DNA from: an uncultured Porphyromonadaceae bacterium
GTDB taxonomy: Bacteria; Bacteroidota; Bacteroidia; Bacteroidales; Muribaculaceae
Assembly: GCA_900540205.1 (NCBI GenBank)
Contig: UQER01000042.1
Coordinates: 1-16,816, forward strand
Direction of reading: 5' to 3'
DNA length: 16,816 nucleotides
Shown here one piece after another: positions 1 through 6,453 of this stretch. Position numbers and translations under genes: made by a program. Each line of letters opens with the position of its first letter. Position 1 is the first letter of the stretch. A model generated the notes under the pieces. The model had not been told where the DNA came from. It saw nothing but the letters and a program-made list of their open reading frames with translations, and did no database searches.

Positions 1-55
1 TGCTCATCCCCACGTAGCCCGTCCCGGCCACCGCTATGTTGTATTTCTGTTTCAT
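1..55 (-). CDS. ugd: UDP-glucose 6-dehydrogenase family protein, N-terminal fragment
   Basis: Only the first 18 codons are in the window; the gene runs off the left edge. The start ATG is the complement of 53-55. The visible peptide contains NIAVAGTGYVGMS, the first beta strand and GxGYVG dinucleotide-binding loop typical of UDP-glucose/UDP-mannose dehydrogenases (family knowledge: NAD-dependent oxidation of the UDP-sugar to the uronic acid, a cytoplasmic step supplying capsule or exopolysaccharide precursors). It lies 39 bp downstream of the 204-residue gene on the same strand, so it is probably the third gene of the locus led by the UpxY-like gene. The exact sugar specificity cannot be told from this fragment. 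Confidence 0.8.
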   Translation of the reverse strand, partial: MKQKYNIAVAGTGYVGMS

Positions 56-94
56 TTGCTAAAAGTTTTTGCGGAGGAGTTGATGCTCCGGCCA

Positions 95-709
95 TCAGGC
101 AGCGGGAGGGAGGAGCGCCCACCACAGGCGTGTGAGCGGGAAATAGAGGTAGAGCAGAATGTCGGCTGCCTCCGGGGAGACGGGGCTTGCGGGCGATGCG
201 CAGAGCTGCCAGAGGCGCTCCTCGGTCTGGTTCGCGAGGTCAAACTCTTCATAACGGGCGGCCAGGCGCGGCAGGCGGTCGAGCAGACGGTTGCGCAGAT
301 GGAGCAGCGCGAACATATCGGCCGGTGAAGTGGATGCTGAAGAAGCGGCAGCTGCGTAAAGGCGGAAATGGCGGTCGGCGAGGATGGCCAGCTCGGCAGG
401 CTGGAGCGCGTCAAGACGCGCGCACGACAGACAAAAGCTGCGGACCGATTCGCTTACGCCTGTGGCTACCGGCTCTTTACCGGAGCTTGCGAGAAGAGCG
501 GCGATGCGCTCCAGACGGCGGCGACAGAGCGCCGGCGAGGGGGCATCACAGTCGGCATCGTAGGTGAGGCCGTGGTCGAGGAGAAACGAATACATCTGCC
601 ACAAGGCGACGAGCACATCGGGTGCGGCCGCATCAATCTCAGCGTCGGTTACGGTGAGCCATATGCCGTCGGGCACACAGGGCATCACTTCAAAGTCCAT
701 GCGGTTCAT
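95..709 (-). CDS. Hypothetical 204-residue protein in the UpxZ position
   Basis: The start ATG overlaps the stop of the upstream UpxY-like gene (ATGA, 706-709), so the two are translationally coupled. The protein has no signal peptide and looks soluble and helical. It is rich in Ala, Leu, Arg and Asp, with a C-terminal aromatic/leucine segment (YLYFPLTRLWWALL). I do not recognise a family by sequence. In Bacteroides capsule loci the gene after upxY is usually upxZ, an inhibitor of non-cognate antiterminators, and this gene has that position and a broadly similar size (somewhat longer). Its residues do not clearly match UpxZ as I remember it, so the UpxZ role is inferred from position only. 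The stretch looks more GC-rich than the B12 region, which may reflect separate ancestry. Confidence 0.7.
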   Translation of the reverse strand: MNRMDFEVMPCVPDGIWLTVTDAEIDAAAPDVLVALWQMYSFLLDHGLTYDADCDAPSPALCRRRLERIAALLASSGKEPVATGVSESVRSFCLSCARLDALQPAELAILADRHFRLYAAAASSASTSPADMFALLHLRNRLLDRLPRLAARYEEFDLANQTEERLWQLCASPASPVSPEAADILLYLYFPLTRLWWALLPPAA

Positions 710-1650
710 TCTATCACCTCCATCTGACTGCGGTGAATCTTATCGGTAACGAACACCAGCCCTCCCCCTCGGAGCACCACTTTCACGTTAAGCTCGTCGG
801 CGGGGCTGTCGGCATCGATCTCCCCTACCAGGCCATCGAACAGCGGGTGCCCCACCACGCGGATGCGCTGCCCTTTGGCAAAGGCACGGTGATCGGTGTA
901 TTCCTCAAGCTCGCCGAGGCCGGTGCCTACCGCGAGCGAGAAATTGGCCATCTCGCGGTTGGAAATGGCCGAATATGATTTGCGGTTGCCGTTCCGGGTG
1001 AAAAATATAGTGGCCCCATAGCCCATTAGGCGCTGCAAACGGTCGGCCTCGGAGGCCGATAGGCGCACGAACAGCAGAGGGCGGAGAAGGCGGTCGGGGG
1101 TCTTTTTCAGTTTGCCGGTGCGGTTGCGACGATAGAGCACCGCATCGGGCATGAACACATCGGCATCGGCTGCGACAGAAGCCACAAGGCTGCGGATGAC
1201 GTCGCGGTCGGCGAAGCGGCTGTTGCGCACAACGCGCCAGAAGCGGGCATCGGAACGCTGACGCGGCAACGTAGAGCGTGTGGCCCTGACCCGTGCCGAC
1301 GCAGCGCGGTCAATCAGATCGGTGGCGCAGCTGAACGCATCTGTGCGCGGAAGTGCCGAGAGTTTCATCTGCTTGTTATACAGCGAGCGGATGGCCCGCA
1401 GATACGAGCTGACCGAGTTTTTTGACACCCCGGCTGAAAAGAGCGAACGTACATAGCCGTCAATCAGCTCGGGATTGACCTCCTCCACGGGCAGAACGTC
1501 TGCTCCTACCTTACGGCGCAAAGCCGAAAGGGCTGCGGAATAGTAGGGAGGCTTACCCGTAACATCCACATCCAGGCGGAACACCGGCGATTCGTCAGAC
1601 GAAGTCACTGCGTAATTGAGCAAAAATGTAAGTTCGTAATTTTCAGGCAA
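706..1650 (-). CDS. UpxY/NusG-type transcription antiterminator fused to an integrase-like N-terminal domain
   Basis: This is a 314-residue protein. Residues about 137-247 form a NusG N-terminal (NGN) domain: FWRVVRNSRFADRD, FMPDAVLYRR, GKLKK, then RPLLFVRL, the usual pattern of UpxY/RfaH-type factors. Residues about 256-285 form a KOW segment (KGQRIRVVGHPLFDGLVGEI). Residues about 57-107 (ELIDGYVRSLFSAGVSKNSV, SYLRAIRSLYNK, then AF) resemble the SAM-like core-binding domain of Bacteroidetes tyrosine recombinases. The intact integrase in this window has the parallel pattern IVEDYEAYLKFRGVTPNTTS, FYMRILRAVYNRAV, PF. No catalytic recombinase domain is present. UpxY proteins of about 170-190 residues normally bind RNA polymerase early in a capsule operon and prevent premature termination. 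Here it is the first gene behind a probable invertible promoter, with a leader of about 137 nt. The antiterminator call is firm; the meaning of the fusion is open. Confidence 0.85.
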   Translation of the reverse strand: MPENYELTFLLNYAVTSSDESPVFRLDVDVTGKPPYYSAALSALRRKVGADVLPVEEVNPELIDGYVRSLFSAGVSKNSVSSYLRAIRSLYNKQMKLSALPRTDAFSCATDLIDRAASARVRATRSTLPRQRSDARFWRVVRNSRFADRDVIRSLVASVAADADVFMPDAVLYRRNRTGKLKKTPDRLLRPLLFVRLSASEADRLQRLMGYGATIFFTRNGNRKSYSAISNREMANFSLAVGTGLGELEEYTDHRAFAKGQRIRVVGHPLFDGLVGEIDADSPADELNVKVVLRGGGLVFVTDKIHRSQMEVIE

Positions 1651-1664
1651 TACAGCGAGTCCTC

Positions 1665-1691
1665 TATTTCGCGGACGTATCCGCAGAAATA
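1665..1691 (-). promoter_or_regulatory. Leader hairpin just upstream of the UpxY-like gene
   Basis: On the minus strand this folds as TATTTC, a bulged T, GCGGA, loop TACG, TCCGC, GAAATA: an 11-bp stem with a single bulge and a UACG tetraloop. It ends about 15 nt before the start codon at 1650 and lies inside the predicted transcript from the 1795-1826 promoter. UpxY-type antiterminators are known to need 5' leader sequence, so this may be a recruitment, pause or translation-control element. The structure is seen; the role is inferred. Confidence 0.5.
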
Positions 1692-1751
1692 AAGTCGCCG
1701 ACGTTAATATTTAAGCCCAATATGCACATTTTCAAGCAAATAGGCTATGCT

Positions 1752-1788
1752 GAAAATTAAAATCTCTTGCCAAGAGATTGCGATTTTC
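1752..1788. repeat. Left inverted repeat of probable invertible promoter
   Basis: A 37-bp near-palindrome centred on 1770: the inner arms AATCTCTTG and CAAGAGATT are perfect, and overall 15 of 18 arm positions pair. Positions 1761-1787 (27 bp) are an exact reverse complement of 1964-1990. If transcribed leftward, the hairpin is followed by TTTTAATTTT, so it could also act as an attenuator in the leader. Confidence 0.8.
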
Positions 1789-1963
1789 ATTTGCCAAAGT
1801 TACTACAATTAGAGGGAATTATCAAACTATGAGGAGGTTTTCTTTGCTCAGAGACGTTCTGGCGATGGGTAAGAGATATGAAAATTTCATGCAAATTTCT
1901 ACCGTTGTTTAATGGCTGTCAGATTTCCGGATTTGCATATGCTTATATATTAGCGTACTATGA
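1788..1963. promoter_or_regulatory. Predicted invertible segment carrying the capsule-locus promoter
   Basis: About 175 bp lie between two inverted 27-bp repeats (about 211 bp centre to centre), a size close to the invertible promoter segments of Bacteroides capsule loci. No gene lies inside. It contains a promoter at its left end reading out to the left toward the UpxY-like gene, so the sequenced orientation would be ON. I saw no equally good promoter reading to the right. Inversion itself has not been observed here; it is inferred from the repeats, promoter placement and downstream gene type. Confidence 0.72.
1795..1826 (-). promoter_or_regulatory. Bacteroidetes-type promoter for the UpxY-like operon
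   Basis: On the minus strand, -33 TTTG (1826-1823), a 20-bp spacer, and -7 TAACTTTG (1802-1795) match TTTG-N19-21-TAnnTTTG exactly. The start site would fall near 1788, at the edge of the left inverted repeat, giving a leader of about 137 nt to the ATG at 1650. Confidence 0.8.
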
Positions 1964-1999
1964 AAAATCGCAATCTCTTGGCAAGAGATTGCGATTTTT
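1963..1999. repeat. Right inverted repeat of probable invertible promoter
   Basis: A perfect 37-bp palindrome with 18-nt arms around a central G at 1981; the inner part is CAATCTCTTG, G, CAAGAGATTG. Positions 1964-1990 are the reverse complement of 1761-1787. It is followed by a T run on the plus strand (1995-2002), so it might double as a transcription terminator. Confidence 0.8.
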
Positions 2000-2019
2000 T
2001 TTGATTTCTAAAACCAGTG

Positions 2020-2041
2020 CCTCCCTCATGGTTTAGGGAGG
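2020..2041 (-). terminator. Possible terminator after the NagB-like gene
   Basis: CCTCCCT (2020-2026) and AGGGAGG (2035-2041) form a 7-bp GC-rich stem with an 8-nt loop about 30 bp after the stop of the leftward NagB-like gene. On the minus strand only a short T run (TTTT) follows after a gap, so this is a weak intrinsic terminator at best. Confidence 0.4.
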
Positions 2042-2070
2042 ATTGTTGGGGCAAACAACCTATGCCCGCG

Positions 2071-4047
2071 TTATAGAGGATGGTACTCCACAAACGCCTC
2101 GATAGCTTCGTAAGAGGCCAGGCCGAGACTCTCGTAGAGGCTGGCTGTGGCACGGTTGCGCTCCTCGGCACGCTGCCAGAACAGGCGGTCGTCGTCGCCC
2201 AGGAACGGAGCGTTCTCCATCTGGCTCTGGTGCTTGAGGATGGAATTACGTTTGAAGCGCAGCTCTTCAGGGGAGATGGGCACAGCCATCTCGATATGGT
2301 CGATTTCCCATTCGGCCCATGCGCCACGGTACATCCACACGCGGCAGTCGCGCATCCAGTCCTCCCCTTTCAGTTCATCGATAGCAGCGAGAACGGCATC
2401 CGTGCAAACCTTATGTGTGCCATGAGGATCGGCGAGGTCGCCGGCCACAAAAATCTGGTGAGGCTTGACAGTGCTGATAAGATTTTTCACAATCTCCACA
2501 TCAGCCTCCGACAAATCACCCTTCTTAATGGTACCGGTCTCGTAGAACGGAAGATTCAGGAAATGCACATTCTCAGGTTTCACACCTATATATGCACATG
2601 CTATGCGCGCCTCAGCCTGACGAATCTTCGCTTTCAGATAACGCACATCGGGAATATCCACCGAACCGGCCACCTTGGTTGCCAGGAACTGATGAATCTC
2701 CTCGCTCTTCCCAGCATAAGCCGGGGTGTCGATGCCGAAACGGTCGGCAATGCTGTCCATCAGCATGATATAACGGGTCATATCCTCATCGCCCACAGCG
2801 ATGTTGCCCGAAGTCTCATAGGCCACATGCACATCATGGAGCTGGTCGACAAGGCGTTTCAGAGTTCCGCCCATCGAAATGACATCATCGTCGGGATGCG
2901 GCGAGAACACAAGCACCCGTTTCGGAAACGGCAGTGCACGCTCCGGACGGTAAGTGTCGTCGGCATTCGGTTTTCCGCCGGGCCAGCCGGTTATGGTGTG
3001 CTGAAGATCATTGAAAATCTTGATGTTTACATTATATGCCGAGCCGTAGATAGCCAACAGCTCACTCAGTCCGGCGTCGTTGTAATCCTTATCAGTAAGC
3101 TTAAGAATCGGTTTGCCAGTGAGATGGCACAGCCACACAATGGCGCGGCGTATGAGTTTGTCGGTCCATTCGCACGAAGTCACTTTCCACGGATGTATGA
3201 TGCGGGTGAGCGAATCGGCGGCAGGCAGATCGATCACAAGCTTCACATGGCGGTGTCCCTGCAGCAACGAAGCCGGGACAGCCGGGGAGGAATCACCCTC
3301 CACAGCCTTGGCAACAATCGATGCCGAAGCCTCACCCCAAGCCATAGTCAATATGCGGCGGCTGCGCAGTATGTTTTCTATTCCAAGTGTGACAGCCGTT
3401 GTCGGCACATCGTCCACATTATATTCCGAAGCTATGGTGTGGCGTGCGTCATTACCCAGCAGCACAAGCCGGCTCAGCGTAGTGACTGGGCTTCCGGGTT
3501 CATTGAACGCCAGCGAGCCGTTCTTGCCCATCTGGCAGACCACCACGTCAAGGCCGCCATCGGCATCAATCTCATCATCGTATGCGCGGCAATACTCGAA
3601 CATCGACTCTTTAGTGATATGAGTGTTGATGGAATGGATGTTTTCAGGCCGAATATCCACATGGTCGAGAAGCACCTCATGCAGGCGGCGCAAAGTAGAC
3701 GGGCCACCCTCGGTGAGTGGGAAAAACTCTCCGATGTTGTAGACCACCACATGCTCAAAGCTCAACTCGCCGGCCTTGACCATTGATATAAGATGTGCAT
3801 ACACAGGCAATGTCTCGGCTCCGACTCCAAGCCCGAGCACACATTTGCCTTTCTCGGCCACAAAACGCTGCACATAACGGGCAATCTCGCCGGCTATGAA
3901 ACGTGCGCCTTCGGCCGCTGTCTCCAAAATCATAGTATTGATTTTTTCCTCACGGGTCACCGCTGCCAGTTCAATCTCATTCGCCGGACTATAATAACGG
4001 CGTGACACTCTGTCAAGTTTAATCTGCGATGTTAGGTCAGTTTTCAT
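2071..4047 (-). CDS. nagB: NagB-like domain fused to PIG-L/LmbE-type deacetylase
   Basis: This is a 658-residue two-domain protein of the type annotated as glucosamine-6-phosphate deaminase in Bacteroides; its length and middle segment (FNDLQHTITGWPGGKPNADD) fit that family. Residues about 30-310 are NagB/SIS-like, including GLGVGAETLP and AFNEPGSP. Residues about 375-650 are a PIG-L deacetylase with the zinc motif HPDDD (384-388) and PHGTH (541-545). Classic NagB catalytic residues are missing: E. coli Asp72, Asp141 and His143 correspond to Gly106, Asn176 and Ser178, while Glu148 is kept as Glu183. Bacteroides homologues, as I recall them, also lack these residues, so deaminase activity is doubtful and the deacetylase half may be the main enzyme, perhaps on an amino sugar derivative. 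It is monocistronic, with its own promoter at 4092-4121. Confidence 0.88.
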   Translation of the reverse strand: MKTDLTSQIKLDRVSRRYYSPANEIELAAVTREEKINTMILETAAEGARFIAGEIARYVQRFVAEKGKCVLGLGVGAETLPVYAHLISMVKAGELSFEHVVVYNIGEFFPLTEGGPSTLRRLHEVLLDHVDIRPENIHSINTHITKESMFEYCRAYDDEIDADGGLDVVVCQMGKNGSLAFNEPGSPVTTLSRLVLLGNDARHTIASEYNVDDVPTTAVTLGIENILRSRRILTMAWGEASASIVAKAVEGDSSPAVPASLLQGHRHVKLVIDLPAADSLTRIIHPWKVTSCEWTDKLIRRAIVWLCHLTGKPILKLTDKDYNDAGLSELLAIYGSAYNVNIKIFNDLQHTITGWPGGKPNADDTYRPERALPFPKRVLVFSPHPDDDVISMGGTLKRLVDQLHDVHVAYETSGNIAVGDEDMTRYIMLMDSIADRFGIDTPAYAGKSEEIHQFLATKVAGSVDIPDVRYLKAKIRQAEARIACAYIGVKPENVHFLNLPFYETGTIKKGDLSEADVEIVKNLISTVKPHQIFVAGDLADPHGTHKVCTDAVLAAIDELKGEDWMRDCRVWMYRGAWAEWEIDHIEMAVPISPEELRFKRNSILKHQSQMENAPFLGDDDRLFWQRAEERNRATASLYESLGLASYEAIEAFVEYHPL

Positions 4048-4091
4048 TTCAAAGGTTTTTCGTAATAATAATTAGTATTTCATAGAACTGG

Positions 4092-4121
4092 CAAATATAA
4101 TACATTTTGTATAGAAATCAA
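4092..4121 (-). promoter_or_regulatory. Promoter for the NagB-like gene
   Basis: On the minus strand, -33 TTG (4121-4119), a 19-bp spacer, and -7 TATATTTG (4099-4092) match the Bacteroidetes consensus. The start site would be near 4085, leaving a short leader of about 38 nt to the ATG at 4047. Confidence 0.7.
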
Positions 4122-4223
4122 TCGTCCGGCCGCATGAATTTATTAACAGACCTATCCTCCATAGTTTATTTTTCTTCCCAACGCAAAAATTTTAGCGTAT
4201 TACCGAAAAAAGCCGTAAATTTA

Positions 4224-4410
4224 CAGCCGGAATGGTTGCCCACAATTCCGGCGAAAATCCGGAATCAAACGGGCATCAAAAGGGAATGAGGTGCGAATCC
4301 TCAACAGTACCCGCTGCTGTAAGTTCCGGTAATGCCGGTCGCAACATGCCATTGCCGCAAGGTGAGAAGGCGCGACAGGCAGGAACAAGTCAGAAAACCT
4401 GCCATCATTT
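4224..4410 (+). ncRNA. Cobalamin riboswitch (B12 element)
   Basis: The conserved B12-element core is visible: AAGGGAATGAGGTGCGAATCC near 4278-4298 corresponds to the GGGAA, GGTG, AAtCC core; it is followed by AGTACCCGCTGCTGTAA (4304-4321) and the terminal box GTCAGAAAACCTGCC (4389-4403). The family binds adenosyl- or methylcobalamin and shuts off expression of B12 uptake genes when the vitamin is plentiful. The next gene starts at 4548; about 140 nt between hold no clear terminator with a T tract, so control may act on translation. The whole 4548-13120 operon encodes B12 uptake, which fits. A weak promoter candidate (TAAATTTA at 4216-4223, one mismatch) lies at the 5' edge; the exact 5' boundary is uncertain. 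Confidence 0.92.
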
Positions 4411-4547
4411 AATCAGGACATCAACCCACTACAAACACTCGCGGGACATCGAGTTGCCTGTAAAGAAGCCTTGGCCTCCAAAGCCGACAGCATAGCTGAA
4501 AACGAGGTGTTACACGCAATCACGGCCTTCCGCATCAACCACCGGCC

Positions 4548-6404
4548 ATGCATCATCATTTAAACATCGCCACACACACCTCACACTCAATCCTCATAAG
4601 CCATTTTACACGTCTGCTGCTCACCCTGTTGTTGGCAGCGGGATTATCCTCATGCAACAAAGATGATGTCATAGAGAACGCATCAGGGCTGAAACCCGTG
4701 ATTGCGCTCGACAGCGAATACGGAGTGTACACCGTAAAAATCGGGCACGAACTCACCATCGCCCCTGAATTCAGCAACATCGGCGACGCCACCATAACAT
4801 GGACCATCGACGGCCGCGTAGTGTGCTACGGAACGGAATGGACCGCCGTATGGAACGAACAAGGCGAATTCTATGTGACAATCACCGCCGAAAACCCGGC
4901 AGGCACCGCCGTGGAAGAGCTGCGTGTGGATGTACTCGACCTCACACCTCCGGTAATCTCTCTGCGGCTTCCCGACGATGGCCTGAAAGTGGCCGCCAAC
5001 ACCGATTACGAGTTCACGCCAGACATCCAGCATGCCGACACCGAAGACTTCAGCGTAAACTGGTACGTGAACGATGTGCATGTTTGTGACGGACTTTCCT
5101 ACACCTTCCATGAGGCCACCCCCGGCATCTACCATGTGCGCATTGTAGCCGAAAATTCCGATGGCGCCGCCACGAAAGAATTCGATGTGGAAGTGGTTGA
5201 ATCGCTGCCATGCAGCGCCATGTTCCTTCCATCCTCCTATTTCCAGACATCCACCACGCGCTTCACATTCGCCGGGCGCCCCGTGTTCCTGCAGCCTGTG
5301 GTTGAAAACATCGACAATCCGGAATACGAATGGAGCGTTGACGGCACTGACACCGGATGCCACGACAAGATGTTTAAATTCACGCCCGACAAAGCGGGAG
5401 AATACACCGTGGAGGTAAATATCACCACCGGCGAAGATGCCGCCATGATTCCGGTGACACGCAATGTCTCGCGGGCAGTCTCCACGTGCGTCACCGCACA
5501 GGTGAAAGTGGTGTGCGTCGAAGCCTCCGAACAGAATCGACTGCGTCCCCGCACCGGCAGCAGCTCCCCCTACTCCACCCGCGTGTTCGAGTGGACGCCT
5601 GCACCCGGACAGTTCATCGGAGAAAACGGCCCGGGATGGATGATGGGGAACGAAAGTACCCTTGAAGCAGCCAACGCATGGGCAGAATCCCGTCTGGCCG
5701 GCGAAAAGCTGGTATCACTCGGTGCATTCGGCGGGTATATTATTGTAGGGTTCGACCACAGCATAGTAGCATCCGGCGGCGAGTATGATTTCGCCGTTGC
5801 AGGAAACGCTTTCCTCAATGCGCAAGGTGGTAGCAACGAACCCGGCATAGTGTGGGTGATGCAGGACGTTAACGGCAACGGACTGCCCGACGACGAATGG
5901 TATGAATTAAAAGGAAGCGAGACCGGAAAAAGCACCACGTTGCAGAATTATTACGTGACATATTTCCGTCCCGAAGCTCCCCGGATGGATGTGGAATGGA
6001 TGGATTCGGAGGGAAATACCGGTACGGTGAAGTATCTCCCGCTGCTTCATAAACAGGATTACTATTATCCCGCGTGGATCTCCGCCTCCAGCTACACCCT
6101 TTACGGCACACGCATTTCCGCAAAGAACTCTGCAGACCCCACAACGGGCTTCTGGAACAACGCGCCATATGAATGGGGATATGCCGATAATGTGGGTTCC
6201 GACGCTCTTGACAAATCCGCACCCGGCGACAGCCAGCGCACAGGATTCCGCATTTCAAATGCCATGTACGCCGACGGCACACCGGCCAACCTGGCCTTCA
6301 TCGACTTTGTGAAGGTGCAGGTGGCAGTACAGGCCACAAGCGGTGCCCTGGGCGAAATCTCCACCGAGGTATGCCGTTTTCAGGACCTCTCGATAGCGGA
6401 GTAG
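4548..6404 (+). CDS. Surface lipoprotein with PKD-like repeats in B12 locus (BtuH-like role possible)
   Basis: A 618-residue lipoprotein. A hydrophobic core (LLLTLLLAAG) is followed by lipobox LSSC with the acylated Cys at about residue 36, then NKDD, an acidic/lysine motif resembling the Bacteroidetes surface-export signal. Three PKD/Ig-like modules follow at roughly 45-128, 130-212 and 215-305, each with a WxVDG/WYVND core and a final beta strand (VEELRVDVLDL, TKEFDVEVVES). The C-terminal half (about 330-618) is a separate domain with GIVWVMQDVNGNGLPDDEWY, a family-like stretch of Bacteroidetes cell-surface proteins. It is the first gene after the cobalamin riboswitch and 49 bp before the BtuG-like gene. 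Bacteroides B12 loci carry extra surface cobalamin-binding lipoproteins (BtuG, BtuH). A cobalamin-binding role is inferred from context; I cannot confirm BtuH by sequence. Confidence 0.88.
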   Translation: MHHHLNIATHTSHSILISHFTRLLLTLLLAAGLSSCNKDDVIENASGLKPVIALDSEYGVYTVKIGHELTIAPEFSNIGDATITWTIDGRVVCYGTEWTAVWNEQGEFYVTITAENPAGTAVEELRVDVLDLTPPVISLRLPDDGLKVAANTDYEFTPDIQHADTEDFSVNWYVNDVHVCDGLSYTFHEATPGIYHVRIVAENSDGAATKEFDVEVVESLPCSAMFLPSSYFQTSTTRFTFAGRPVFLQPVVENIDNPEYEWSVDGTDTGCHDKMFKFTPDKAGEYTVEVNITTGEDAAMIPVTRNVSRAVSTCVTAQVKVVCVEASEQNRLRPRTGSSSPYSTRVFEWTPAPGQFIGENGPGWMMGNESTLEAANAWAESRLAGEKLVSLGAFGGYIIVGFDHSIVASGGEYDFAVAGNAFLNAQGGSNEPGIVWVMQDVNGNGLPDDEWYELKGSETGKSTTLQNYYVTYFRPEAPRMDVEWMDSEGNTGTVKYLPLLHKQDYYYPAWISASSYTLYGTRISAKNSADPTTGFWNNAPYEWGYADNVGSDALDKSAPGDSQRTGFRISNAMYADGTPANLAFIDFVKVQVAVQATSGALGEISTEVCRFQDLSIAE

Positions 6405-6453
6405 CCTACATCTACGGCCTGAATGCAGTTGCAACTCAGATTGAATACAACAA

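Noticed and set aside
2080..3786. Long open frame of 568 codons antisense to the NagB-like gene
   Set aside because: It is fully covered by a gene with clear family motifs on the other strand; its sequence is Cys/His-rich and featureless.
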